A DNA stretch of 38,078 nucleotides from an uncultured Pseudomonadota bacterium (lineage in GTDB: Bacteria; Pseudomonadota; Gammaproteobacteria; Enterobacterales; Succinivibrionaceae). Numbering within the stretch: the stretch's first letter is position 1; every line of letters starts with the position of its first letter. Positions 16,661 to 24,648 of the stretch are shown here, in pieces. Made by a program: the position numbers and the translations under genes. The stretch is taken from the NCBI GenBank assembly GCA_900317945.1, contig ONIT01000015.1:1-38078 (forward strand). Reading direction: 5' to 3'. Under the pieces are notes generated by a model, which saw only the letters and a program-made list of their open reading frames with translations, was not told where the DNA came from and searched no databases.

Positions 16661-17290
16661 ATGACTAGAAACATATCAACTTTGCGCCTTGTCATACTCT
16701 TTGTCTACATTGCGGTTCCTGTGTATGTCCTCGCCTGGGGCGCCGGGCTCTTCACTTACCCGGACTACCAGGCGTTCTTCCTGAGGGCAAAGGGCTCCGC
16801 TGACGCAGAGATCCCTGTGAGGATCTACTACCGTCCCGACGGCCAGATGAGGCAGTTTGACTCTGAGCACTCCGTCAGCGCCAGGATCTTCCTTCACGCG
16901 GATGACTATTCATTGACCGGCGGAACCATCAAGTCCGGCGGGAAGGCCATCAGGCGGGCAAGGGCAGAGTTCGGGAAGCTCAAGGAGAGCGGCATAGATA
17001 CCATTGAGATAACGGACTTTTCCATCAATGGCCGCGGCTTCAGCGCAGCAGACAGCGGGGCTGTCATCCTCCATGATCTGGAGCTCTCTGACTCAAAGAA
17101 GGACTCTGCCGTGCTTAAGGTCACCGGCTCAAATCCCTATATTGAGACGCGCCACTCCGTAAATTTCCCGAGGAAGGACCTGGTATCGGGCGTCTGCGCC
17201 GGGCTGCTCTCCTTCATACTTTTCCTTATCACTGTCCGAGTTCCTGTGCTGAGGCGCCTTGCGGGGCTTGAGAGCGCAAGGAAGCAGTAG
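16661..17290 (+). CDS. two-TM membrane protein, single-unit paralog of the six-unit repeat protein
   Basis: 209 residues of unknown function. TM1 (LVILFVYIAVPVYVLAWGAG) is followed by an extracytoplasmic domain of about 130 residues and TM2 (GVCAGLLSFILFLITV), then a short basic tail. The order and motifs match one unit of the giant protein encoded next: VYIAVP...AWG versus VYIALP...AWA after the start, IYYRPDG and SEHSV versus VFYIMKG and ENYSV, and LHDLELSDSKKDSAV with VTGSNPYIETRHSV versus YNDLRLVSSSKADGTV with VTGPDPFIASKHTV. It is clearly homologous but much more diverged than the six units are from one another. There is no obvious ribosome site before the ATG. A terminator-like hairpin separates it from the larger gene. 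Confidence 0.8.
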   Translation: MTRNISTLRLVILFVYIAVPVYVLAWGAGLFTYPDYQAFFLRAKGSADAEIPVRIYYRPDGQMRQFDSEHSVSARIFLHADDYSLTGGTIKSGGKAIRRARAEFGKLKESGIDTIEITDFSINGRGFSAADSGAVILHDLELSDSKKDSAVLKVTGSNPYIETRHSVNFPRKDLVSGVCAGLLSFILFLITVRVPVLRRLAGLESARKQ

Positions 17291-17312
17291 CCCTGAGGAA
17301 TAGGATTTCCGC

Positions 17313-17348
17313 GGGAGGCCCGGCCTCCCCTGGATTTTTTGCTTTTTT
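17313..17348 (+). terminator. terminator/attenuator between the single-unit and six-unit genes
   Basis: GGGAGGC (17313-17319) pairs perfectly with GCCTCCC (17323-17329) around CCG. After five bases come TTTTTT and, after GC, another TTTTTT. The next start codon is only 24 bp further on, leaving no room for a promoter downstream, so the big gene probably depends on read-through. Confidence 0.65.
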
Positions 17349-17371
17349 GATTCGTGTTTTCTGGTGTTGAT

Positions 17372-20300
17372 ATGGCTTCTGAGAAAGAGCAGTACGGAAT
17401 GAAGCGTTTTCTCTGCGACGCGTTGCTGTTTGTTTACATCGCCCTCCCCATCCTGGGCTGGGCGTGGGCTCTCGACTTTTTCACCCTGGACACTCCCTAT
17501 GAGGTGAGCGCCGACATCAGGTCTGACAGAGACGGGGTGCTGAAGGCGAAGGTCTACTACGTGCTGAAGGGCATTAACCATCAGTTCGATGAGCAGCGCT
17601 CCGTACAGCAGGATCTCAGCCTGCAGAAGGATCAGTTCGCGCACTTCTCAGTAAGGCTCAGTCGCACCAACAAGACCCTGAAGCGCCTCCGCCTTGATCT
17701 CGGCGATCAGGCAGGCATCAGGGTAGCCGTGAAGAACCTCAGAGTCGGCGGGCACAGCGCCGCGGACATCGCGAAGAGCTCCGAGTTTGACTATCACGAT
17801 CTGAAGCTCGTCTCCTCCTCGGAGGCTGACGGAGCGGTGTTTGAAACTACCGGAGCAGATCCCTACATCGCCTCCAGGCATACCGTCATAAGCCCCGCAA
17901 GAGTCTGGATTGCGGTATTCATCGCGCTTCTCATCTCGGGCGCGCTTTTTGCCGTTGTCCGCTTCATCCCGTCCGTCAGGCACGCCTGCGGGCTTGACTG
18001 GGAAAACACTGATGATCAGGAGAAAAAGCCGGCCGCTGATGAGGCTGCGGCAGGTGCCGGGGAGAGTTCAGAAGTGAAAGAGGAATCAGAAAAGAAGGAT
18101 GTGAGCGGGCAGGAGAAAGCTGCTGCCGCCGCGGAGGAAAAGTCTGAGCAGGGCAGCGTGGCAGAAAAGCCCGCTGCTGATGAGGCTGCAGAGGCTGCAG
18201 GGGCTGCAGGGGCTGCAGGGGCAGAGCAGCAGGATGCAGGTGAAAAGGCTGTGCATCCGTACGGGGCAAAGGGCCTTTTCTTCGACGGCCTCCTTTTCCT
18301 CTACATCGCGCTTCCCATCTTCTTCCTGGCCTGGGCGCTCGACTTCTTCACCCTCAGCACTCCCTATGAGGTAAGCGCCGACATCAGGTCTGACCGTGCG
18401 GGCGTGATGAGGACCCAGGTCTTCTACATCATGAAGGGCCTCAACAAGGAATATGGCGAGAACTACTCCGTAAGGCAGGACCTCAATCTGCAGAAGGATC
18501 AGTTCGCCCATCTTTCGGTTAAGCTCAACCGCACCAACAAGACCGTAAGGCGCCTCCGCCTTGATCTCGGCGATCAGGCTGGCGGCAGGGTAACCGTAAA
18601 GGACTTTAAGATCGGCGGGCACCCGGCTCCTGATCTCGGGAAGAGCTCGGAGTATGTCTACAACGACCTGAGGCTCGTCTCCTCCTCGAAGGCTGACGGC
18701 ACCGTGTTTGACGTTACCGGGCCTGATCCATTCATCGCCTCGAAGCATACCGTCATAAGCTCCGCGAGGGTCTGGGTAGCGGTATTCATCGCGCTCCTTA
18801 TCTCCGGTGCGCTGTTCTCCATTGTCCGCTTCATCCCGTCCGTCAGGCATGCCTGCGGTCTTGACTGGGAGAACGAGCCGGAGCCTGACGCCGGCAGGTC
18901 CCCTGCAGCCTCTTCTGGCGCTGCCGCTTCAGAGAAGGCGCAGGCCAATGGGAAGGAAGAGACCGCTGAGCATGCTGAGGTAGCTCCCGAAGCTGGAGAA
19001 AAGAAGGAGAGCGCCGCGGAGAGCGGCGCAGGCGAGAAGCAGGAATCTGCCGCCTCAGAAGAGTCCTTTGGAGAGGCATCTGTCTCCGAGGAGAAGAGCG
19101 AGCCTGTAAGCAGGGCCAAGGGGCTTTTCTTTGACGGGCTCCTCTTCCTCTACATCGCGCTTCCGATATTCTTCCTTGCCTGGGCGCTCGACTTTTTCAC
19201 CCTCAGCACTCCTTATGAGGTAAGCGCCGACATCAGGTCTGATCGCGCCGGCGTTATGAAGGCCCAGGTCTTCTATATCATGAAGGGCCTCAACAGGGAC
19301 TATGGAGAGAACTACTCCGTAAGGCAGGATCTCAATCTTCAGAAGGATCAGTTCGCGCACCTCTCGGTAAGGCTTAACCGCACCAACAAGACCGTAAGGC
19401 GCCTCCGCCTTGACCTCGGTGATCAGGCAGGCGGCAGGGTAACCGTAAAGGACCTTAAGATCGGCGGGCACGGCACGGCAGATCTCGGGAAGGGCTCGGA
19501 GTATGTCTACAACGACCTGAGGCTGGTATCCTCTTCGAAGGCAGACGGCACCGTCTTTGATGTAACAGGATCCGATCCCTACATTGCCTCGAAGCATACC
19601 GTCATAAGCTCAGCAAGGGTCTGGGTTGCGGCATTCATCGCGCTCCTTATCTCCGGCGCTCTGTTCTCCATTGTCCGCTTCATCCCGTCCGTCAGGCACG
19701 CCTGCGGTCTTGACTGGGAGAACGAGCCGGAGCCGGGCGCAGGCAGCTCTCCTGCAGAGGCTCAACAGGCAGCTTCCGGTGAGGAGAAGGCTGGGGAAAA
19801 GTCAGAAAGCGGCAAAAAGGCAGAGCCTCTCGCGAAGGAAAGCGAATCCGGCGAGAAGGCAGAGGGGCACAGTGATTCCCAGGAATCCACCGCTGGCGGA
19901 CCGCAGGATGAGGGGCCGGAGATTGTAACAAGAAGAAAGGCGCTATTCCTTGACGCGCTGCTCTTTGTCTATATCGCGCTTCCGATATTCTTCCTTGCCT
20001 GGGCGCTTGACTTCTTCACCCTCAATACCCCCTACGAGGTAAGCGCCGACATCAAGGCGGACCGCGGCGGAGTGATGAAGACCCAGGTCTTCTACATCAT
20101 GAAGGGCCTCAACACCCAGTACAGCGGAAACTATTCAGTAGGTCAGGATCTGAACCTGCAGAAGGATCAGTTCGCGCACCTCTCCGTAAGGCTTAACCGC
20201 ACCAACAAGACCCTGAAGCGCCTCCGCCTTGACCTCGGCGATCAGGCCGGCGTCAGGGTATCAGTGCTCAACTTTAAGGTAGGCGGACGGAGCGTCGCGG

Positions 20301-22108
20301 ATCCCGGGAACTCCTCCCAGTTTGCCTACCATGATCTGAAGCTTGTCAGCGCCTCAGGGCCTGACGGCGCGGTATTCGAGACCACCGGCACTGACCCTTA
20401 CTTTGAGTCGAGACACACCGTAATCAGCCAGGCCAGGGTATGGGCGGCAGTGTTCATCGTGCTGCTCATCTCCGGCGCGCTCTTCGTGATCGTGCGCTTC
20501 ATCCCCTCGGTCAGGAATGCCTGCGGGCTTGACTGGGAAGTGAGGGAGGACGGCGCCGGCGCTGAGCCTCTCTCTCATGGCGAAGGCGCGTCAGAGGAGA
20601 GTGCTGCCTCAGCTCCCGCAGAATCAGCCGATAAGTCCGCTGGGAAAGGCGCAGGCGCGCCTGAGGCGGCCGAGGGCAGTGAGCCAAAGGCTGAGGAAAA
20701 GCCCGGTGCGCTCAGCCGGATAAAGGGAGTGTTCCTCGATACGGTGCTCTTTGTCTATATCGCGCTTCCTATCTTCTTCCTGTCCTGGGCGCTCGGCTTC
20801 TTCACGCTGAGCACTCCCTACGAGGTGAGCGCCGACATCAGGGCTGACAGCAGCGGCGTGATGAAGGCGCAGGTCTTCTACATCATGAGGGGGCTCAACA
20901 GCCAGTACGGAGAGGAATATTCCGTCACGAGCGATCTTGGCCTCACCAAGGATCAGTTCTCCCACCTCTCGGTAAGGGTCAACCACGCCAAGAAGACCAT
21001 GAAGCGCATGCGACTTGATCTCGGTGATCAGGCCGGCATCAGGGTAACCGTCAGGAACCTCATGGTCGGCGGGCACAGCCTGGGAGATGCCGGAGACTCA
21101 GGGAAGTTCTCCTACCACGATCTGAAGCTCCTCTCCTCCTCAAAGGCTGACGGCGCGTCATTCGAGGTTACGGGCCCTGATCCTTACATCGAGTCAAGGC
21201 ATACCGTCATCAGCTCCGCAAGGGTCTGGGTTGCGGTATTCATCACGCTCCTCATCGCGGGAGCAGTGTTCTCCGTAATCCGCTTCATCCCGCCTATCAG
21301 GCGCGCCTGCGGGCTTGACTGGGAGAATGAGGCTGCGGCCGCCGGGGAAGGTGCATCTGCCGGAGCGGACAGCGCTGAAGGCTCTGATGGCGGGGACTCC
21401 GCTGAGGATGGCGGGAAGGCTGACGCAAAGGAGGACGGGGCGTCTGAGGAGAAGCCTGAGACAGTAACCAGGAAGCAGGGGATGTTCCTTGACTCGCTCC
21501 TTTTTGTCTACATCGCTCTTCCGGTATTCTTCCTTGCCTGGGCGCTCGGCTTCTTCTCCATGAATACGCCCTACGAGGTAAGCGCTGACATCAGGGCTGA
21601 CTACAGCGGAGTGATGAAGGCGCAGGTCTACTATGTGATGAAGGGACTCAACCATCAGTTCGCCGAGCAGTATTCGGTAAGGCAGGATCTGAGCCTGCAG
21701 AAGGATCAGTTCTCGCACCTATCCGTAAGGCTCAACCGCAGCAACAAGACCATGAGGCGCCTCCGCCTTGATTTGGGCGACCAGGCAGGCGGCAGGATAG
21801 CGCTGATGAACCTCCGCGTGGGCGGCAGGAGCATCGCCGATCCGGGCGACTCCTCAGCGTATGAGTATCATGATCTGAAGCTCGTCTCCTCCTCCAAGGC
21901 TGACGGAGCGCTCTTCGAGGTAATCGGATCTGATCCGTTCATCGCCTCGAAGCACACTGTGATCAGCTCAGTCAGGGTATGGATTGCGGCACTGATCGCG
22001 CTCATCATCTCAGGGGCGGTTTTTGCTGTGGTCCGCTTCATCCCCTCCGTAAGGCGCGCCTGCGGCCTCGCCTGGGAGATCCGTGAGGACTCTGAAGGCA
22101 GGGCATAA
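17372..22108 (+). CDS. giant membrane protein of six tandem two-TM units
   Basis: 1578 residues; no known family recognised. It consists of six units of exactly 198 residues, each with TM1 (LLFVYIALPIFFLAWAL), an extracytoplasmic domain of about 140 residues beginning TPYEVSADI (residues 41, 330, 613, 886, 1148, 1399) and TM2 (VWVAVFIALLISGALF) ending RFIPSVRHACGLDWE. Invariant or nearly so: SV..DL.L.KDQF.H.SV, NKT..R.RLDLGDQAG, VGG, HTVIS and the cysteine in ACGL. Between units are Ala/Glu/Ser/Lys-rich linkers of 91, 85, 75, 64 and 53 residues. Positive residues after TM2 put the linkers in the cytoplasm and the six domains in the periplasm, with 12 TM segments. The RLRLDLGDQAG core recalls beta-sandwich domains of envelope-glycan membrane proteins, which is weak inference. 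The ATG at 17372 has a poor ribosome site; a GTG at 17354 is possible. A terminator follows. Confidence 0.9.
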   Translation: MASEKEQYGMKRFLCDALLFVYIALPILGWAWALDFFTLDTPYEVSADIRSDRDGVLKAKVYYVLKGINHQFDEQRSVQQDLSLQKDQFAHFSVRLSRTNKTLKRLRLDLGDQAGIRVAVKNLRVGGHSAADIAKSSEFDYHDLKLVSSSEADGAVFETTGADPYIASRHTVISPARVWIAVFIALLISGALFAVVRFIPSVRHACGLDWENTDDQEKKPAADEAAAGAGESSEVKEESEKKDVSGQEKAAAAAEEKSEQGSVAEKPAADEAAEAAGAAGAAGAEQQDAGEKAVHPYGAKGLFFDGLLFLYIALPIFFLAWALDFFTLSTPYEVSADIRSDRAGVMRTQVFYIMKGLNKEYGENYSVRQDLNLQKDQFAHLSVKLNRTNKTVRRLRLDLGDQAGGRVTVKDFKIGGHPAPDLGKSSEYVYNDLRLVSSSKADGTVFDVTGPDPFIASKHTVISSARVWVAVFIALLISGALFSIVRFIPSVRHACGLDWENEPEPDAGRSPAASSGAAASEKAQANGKEETAEHAEVAPEAGEKKESAAESGAGEKQESAASEESFGEASVSEEKSEPVSRAKGLFFDGLLFLYIALPIFFLAWALDFFTLSTPYEVSADIRSDRAGVMKAQVFYIMKGLNRDYGENYSVRQDLNLQKDQFAHLSVRLNRTNKTVRRLRLDLGDQAGGRVTVKDLKIGGHGTADLGKGSEYVYNDLRLVSSSKADGTVFDVTGSDPYIASKHTVISSARVWVAAFIALLISGALFSIVRFIPSVRHACGLDWENEPEPGAGSSPAEAQQAASGEEKAGEKSESGKKAEPLAKESESGEKAEGHSDSQESTAGGPQDEGPEIVTRRKALFLDALLFVYIALPIFFLAWALDFFTLNTPYEVSADIKADRGGVMKTQVFYIMKGLNTQYSGNYSVGQDLNLQKDQFAHLSVRLNRTNKTLKRLRLDLGDQAGVRVSVLNFKVGGRSVADPGNSSQFAYHDLKLVSASGPDGAVFETTGTDPYFESRHTVISQARVWAAVFIVLLISGALFVIVRFIPSVRNACGLDWEVREDGAGAEPLSHGEGASEESAASAPAESADKSAGKGAGAPEAAEGSEPKAEEKPGALSRIKGVFLDTVLFVYIALPIFFLSWALGFFTLSTPYEVSADIRADSSGVMKAQVFYIMRGLNSQYGEEYSVTSDLGLTKDQFSHLSVRVNHAKKTMKRMRLDLGDQAGIRVTVRNLMVGGHSLGDAGDSGKFSYHDLKLLSSSKADGASFEVTGPDPYIESRHTVISSARVWVAVFITLLIAGAVFSVIRFIPPIRRACGLDWENEAAAAGEGASAGADSAEGSDGGDSAEDGGKADAKEDGASEEKPETVTRKQGMFLDSLLFVYIALPVFFLAWALGFFSMNTPYEVSADIRADYSGVMKAQVYYVMKGLNHQFAEQYSVRQDLSLQKDQFSHLSVRLNRSNKTMRRLRLDLGDQAGGRIALMNLRVGGRSIADPGDSSAYEYHDLKLVSSSKADGALFEVIGSDPFIASKHTVISSVRVWIAALIALIISGAVFAVVRFIPSVRRACGLAWEIREDSEGRA
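17411..18004 (+). repeat. repeat unit 1 of the six-unit protein
   Basis: 594 bp, from FLCDALLF to GLDWE. It differs from the other units mainly at its ends (LPILGWAWAL in TM1) and is followed by a 91-residue linker. Confidence 0.9.
18182..18226 (+). repeat. 9-bp tandem repeat in the first linker
   Basis: Five adjacent 9-mers: two copies of gaggctgca, two of ggggctgca and a final diverged ggggcagag. They encode an Ala/Glu/Gly run in the cytoplasmic linker between units 1 and 2. The unit keeps the frame, so copy-number change would only change linker length. Confidence 0.85.
18278..18871 (+). repeat. repeat unit 2 of the six-unit protein
   Basis: 594 bp. It is closest to unit 3; both end ACGLDWENEPEP and share long near-identical DNA stretches, which points to a recent duplication or gene conversion. 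Followed by an 85-residue linker. Confidence 0.9.
19127..19720 (+). repeat. repeat unit 3 of the six-unit protein
   Basis: 594 bp, nearly a copy of unit 2 in its extracytoplasmic domain. Followed by a 75-residue linker rich in Glu, Ser, Lys and Ala. Confidence 0.9.
19946..20539 (+). repeat. repeat unit 4 of the six-unit protein
   Basis: 594 bp. It carries NTPYEVSADI with KADRGGVMK in place of RSDRAGVMK, and VRNACGLDWE at the end. Followed by a 64-residue linker. Confidence 0.9.
20732..21325 (+). repeat. repeat unit 5 of the six-unit protein
   Basis: 594 bp. One of the more diverged units: VTSDLGLTKDQFSHLSVRVN and HAKKTMKRMRLDLGDQAG replace the common forms. Followed by a 53-residue linker. 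Confidence 0.9.
21485..22078 (+). repeat. repeat unit 6 of the six-unit protein
   Basis: 594 bp. It returns to unit 1-like features (VYYVMKGLNHQF, DLSLQKDQF) and ends ACGLAWE, the only unit without the Asp of GLDWE. A ten-residue tail follows. Confidence 0.9.
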
Positions 22109-22137
22109 CGACAGCTTCTCAGAGCAAAATTAAACAG

Positions 22138-22164
22138 AAAGGGCGGCCAGTGGCTGCCCTTTTT
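22138..22164 (+). terminator. intrinsic terminator of the six-unit gene
   Basis: AAAGGGC (22138-22144) pairs with GCCCTTT (22156-22162), with an inner GCCA/TGGC stem, and a run of Ts follows. It lies 30 bp after the stop codon. Confidence 0.8.
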
Positions 22165-22334
22165 CGATCATGGTGTCTGCTGCTAATAATCAGTCAGAGT
22201 ACATGCGCTCCTGATTCCACGTGTGCTCCTGGCGGGCAGGGCCTTTCCTGAAAGCCATCCTCCGCAATCCCTTCCGAACCGGCCGTTTTTCATTTATTTG
22301 AGAGCGGTTCAGCTTTTTAGACTTGTCCATGGGT

Positions 22335-22355
22335 TAAAATGACAGAGGCTCTGTC
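22335..22355 (+). promoter_or_regulatory. candidate hda promoter -10 box and start-site palindrome
   Basis: TAAAAT (22335-22340) is directly followed by GACAGAGGCTCTGTC (22341-22355), a perfect 7-bp inverted repeat with one central base. No good -35 was found. The palindrome covers the expected transcription start, so it could be an operator or a 5'-end hairpin. The stretch 22165-22334 holds nothing else recognisable. Confidence 0.4.
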
Positions 22356-22399
22356 ATGAGGACTGGCAGTGTCAATTATTGGTTCCCGGAGGACTCTTC

Positions 22400-23095
22400 A
22401 TGCAGCTGGTGTGTGACTATGAGTTTTCAGCGGAGAATACTTTCGCCAGCTTTGTCGCCGGCGGCAATTCTATGCTGATTACTGCGCTTCACGGCGCGGT
22501 CGCAGGCGATCCATCGAGCAGCATAGTCTATTTCTACGGCGATCACGGCACCGGGCGCACCCACCTCATCAAGTCTGTCCTCCGCGAGTGCGAGGACCGC
22601 CGCCGCTCCGCAGTCCTCATCTCCATGTCCGACCGCTTCCGGCTCTCGCCCAGGACGCTCTCCCGCGCAAGGGAGGACGTAATCCTCATAGACGACGTGG
22701 ATCAGGTCGCGGGCGACACCGAGTGGGAGAACGCCATATATGAGATCGTGAACAGCGTGAAGGGCGGCAGCGGGCAGAGCCTGGTCGTCTCCTCTCTCCT
22801 GAGGCAGGGAGACGCAGGCTTCTCGAGGAAGGACATCGTAACGCGCCTCTCCTGGGGCGTAACCTTCCACGTGGAGGAGCTCTCCGACGACGACAAGCTG
22901 AAGGCCCTTGAGATGCGCGCCGCGCTCAGGGGTATGAAGCTCACCGACGAGACGGCGAGGTTCATGATCACGCGCCTGCCCCGGAGCATGAAAGATCTGA
23001 TGAACGCCCTGTGCATGCTCGAGCACTCGCTTGAGGACGGGCACCGCCTTTCCTATCTCACCATCCCCTTTGTGAAGAAGGCTCTCGGCATCTAA
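22400..23095 (+). CDS. hda: DnaA regulatory inactivator Hda
   Basis: Hda, bound to the DNA-loaded beta clamp, stimulates hydrolysis of DnaA-ATP and so prevents re-initiation of replication. The 231-residue protein has a single AAA+ domain: GDHGTGRTH (residues 47-55, with Arg where other AAA+ proteins have Lys, as in E. coli Hda), VILIDDV (Walker B, about 94-100), VTRLSWGVTFHVEELSDDDK and the C-terminal LTIPFVKKALGI. The N-terminal MQLVCDYEF contains a QL start like the clamp-binding motif of Hda, but the rest of that motif is degenerate. The start at 22400 has GGAGG seven bases upstream. It converges on bepA, with 37 bp between stops. Confidence 0.93.
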   Translation: MQLVCDYEFSAENTFASFVAGGNSMLITALHGAVAGDPSSSIVYFYGDHGTGRTHLIKSVLRECEDRRRSAVLISMSDRFRLSPRTLSRAREDVILIDDVDQVAGDTEWENAIYEIVNSVKGGSGQSLVVSSLLRQGDAGFSRKDIVTRLSWGVTFHVEELSDDDKLKALEMRAALRGMKLTDETARFMITRLPRSMKDLMNALCMLEHSLEDGHRLSYLTIPFVKKALGI

Positions 23096-23132
23096 ACGAG
23101 ACGCTTCCAGAAGCTGCCGGCACGCACGGGCG

Positions 23133-24620
23133 TCACTTCATGCTCTTGGAGAGCTCCTGATCCTCCCTCTCAAGCTCATGGTTCTTGATGATGAGGCCCT
23201 CGATATAGGCCCGGTCGAGGCGGCCCCTGGTATAGGTGAGCGCCGAGCTCAGGAGCGAGTTTGACTCATCGAAGTTGTCGTTCAGAGCATAGTACCTCGC
23301 CTTCGCGATCTTGGACTTGCCCATGTTCCCTGATGCCGACCATGCTCTCGCCAGCATATCGTAAACAAGCGGGCTGTCGTCATGCCTCCTCTCATAAGAG
23401 TCGAGTATGGAGACGGCCTTTTTCGCCTGCCCTGAGGAGATGTAGAGGTTCGCGAGGTTGAGGATGACTGTCAGGCTGTCAGGCCTTGAGACTGCAAGCT
23501 GCTCAAGCCTCGGGAGCATCGCCTTCCCGGTGCGGAGTCCGATGCTTATGTCGGTCTCCGCGTCGATGACGAAGAGGTTGTCCTTCCTCCCTGTTCGCCT
23601 TACCAGGATGTCAAGCGCCTCGTCAGCGGCGTGGTACCTCCCGAGCTGCAGGAGCGCCATCACACGTCCGTACAGCGCCTCAGGATCCGAGGGGCGCTTC
23701 TCGAGCGTCTTCTGGTAGGCGGCGAGGAGCATTTCAGTATCAAGGCGCTCATACCTTACCGCGATGCGCGCCTTCGCAAAATAGAAGTCCGGGCTGTTGA
23801 AGTAGGCGGGCCGCTTCGGCATCATCGCGGCCATTGATCTTGCCGCCGCCACGCGGTACTCCGGAACCGGATGGGTGAGGAGCCCCTGCGGGATGGAGAT
23901 GCCTCCGGTCATGCCGGAGAGCTTCATGAAGAAGGTGACCATGCCCTCCGGATCAAAGCCGGCCTTGTAGAGCGTCTTGATGCCCTCGGAGTCCGCGTCC
24001 ATCTCGTGCTCGCGGGTGTAGGTGATCTGGGCCTGGATCCCGGCGCCGATGCTTGTCGTGAGGGCCGCGGCGCCAAGCGCCGGGTTCAGCATGGAAAGCG
24101 CTATCGCTCCCGCGATTCCAGCGAGGGTGAGCCTGTTGCTCCGGCTGCTTGCCTCAATGAACTGCGCCAGGTGACGCCTCGTGATGTGGCTTACCTCGTG
24201 CGCGAGGACGCCCGCGAGCTCGCTCTCGTTCTCAGCGTAGTGGAAGAGCCCGGAGTTGACCTTGACGCTGCCTCCGAGGAACGCCGCGGCGTTGAGCTCG
24301 GGATCCGTTACGAGGAAGAAGTGGAAGGGGAAGCGCACGCCGTCGGAGGCGGCGATGAGCTTCTGCCCGACGCTGGCGAGGTACTCGTCGATGACCGGGT
24401 CGTCTGTTACCGGGAGCATCCTCCGCGCCTGGCGGCTGAAGAACTTACCGAACCTGATCTCCTTTCCGACTGAGAGGGCAGTCTCGCCTGCCGTTCCTAT
24501 CTCGGGTATGCCGCGGAGATCAAAGCTGCCCGGGTCATAGAGGCCTCCGGAGGCAGCTGCGGCTGCGCCGGAGAAGGCCATTGACATAATGAGGACCGCT
24601 GTCTTTTTTATAAGTTTCAA
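23133..24620 (-). CDS. bepA: BepA-type M48 metalloprotease/chaperone with TPR repeats
   Basis: BepA (YfgC) is a periplasmic zinc protease that helps LptD mature at the Bam complex and degrades stalled outer-membrane proteins. The 495-residue protein has a signal peptide (MKLIKKTAVLIMSMAFSGAA, cleavage after the Ala run), HEVSH (residues 141-145) as the zinc motif, a likely third ligand E206 in EMDAD, and H250 in THPVPEYR, the counterpart of the gating His of E. coli BepA. TPR-like helices follow from about 290 to the end. The start is TTG with AGGAGG five bases upstream. It is the last gene of the lapC-cnoX-bepA operon, 28 bp after cnoX. Confidence 0.92.
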   Translation of the reverse strand: MKLIKKTAVLIMSMAFSGAAAAASGGLYDPGSFDLRGIPEIGTAGETALSVGKEIRFGKFFSRQARRMLPVTDDPVIDEYLASVGQKLIAASDGVRFPFHFFLVTDPELNAAAFLGGSVKVNSGLFHYAENESELAGVLAHEVSHITRRHLAQFIEASSRSNRLTLAGIAGAIALSMLNPALGAAALTTSIGAGIQAQITYTREHEMDADSEGIKTLYKAGFDPEGMVTFFMKLSGMTGGISIPQGLLTHPVPEYRVAAARSMAAMMPKRPAYFNSPDFYFAKARIAVRYERLDTEMLLAAYQKTLEKRPSDPEALYGRVMALLQLGRYHAADEALDILVRRTGRKDNLFVIDAETDISIGLRTGKAMLPRLEQLAVSRPDSLTVILNLANLYISSGQAKKAVSILDSYERRHDDSPLVYDMLARAWSASGNMGKSKIAKARYYALNDNFDESNSLLSSALTYTRGRLDRAYIEGLIIKNHELEREDQELSKSMK

Positions 24621-24648
24621 GCAGTCCTCCTGCAGACTTGCCGGGTGT

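Noticed and set aside
18182..18226. Short GC-rich tandem repeat considered as a CRISPR-like or regulatory repeat
   Set aside because: The 9-bp units have no spacers, stay in frame and encode an Ala-rich protein linker.
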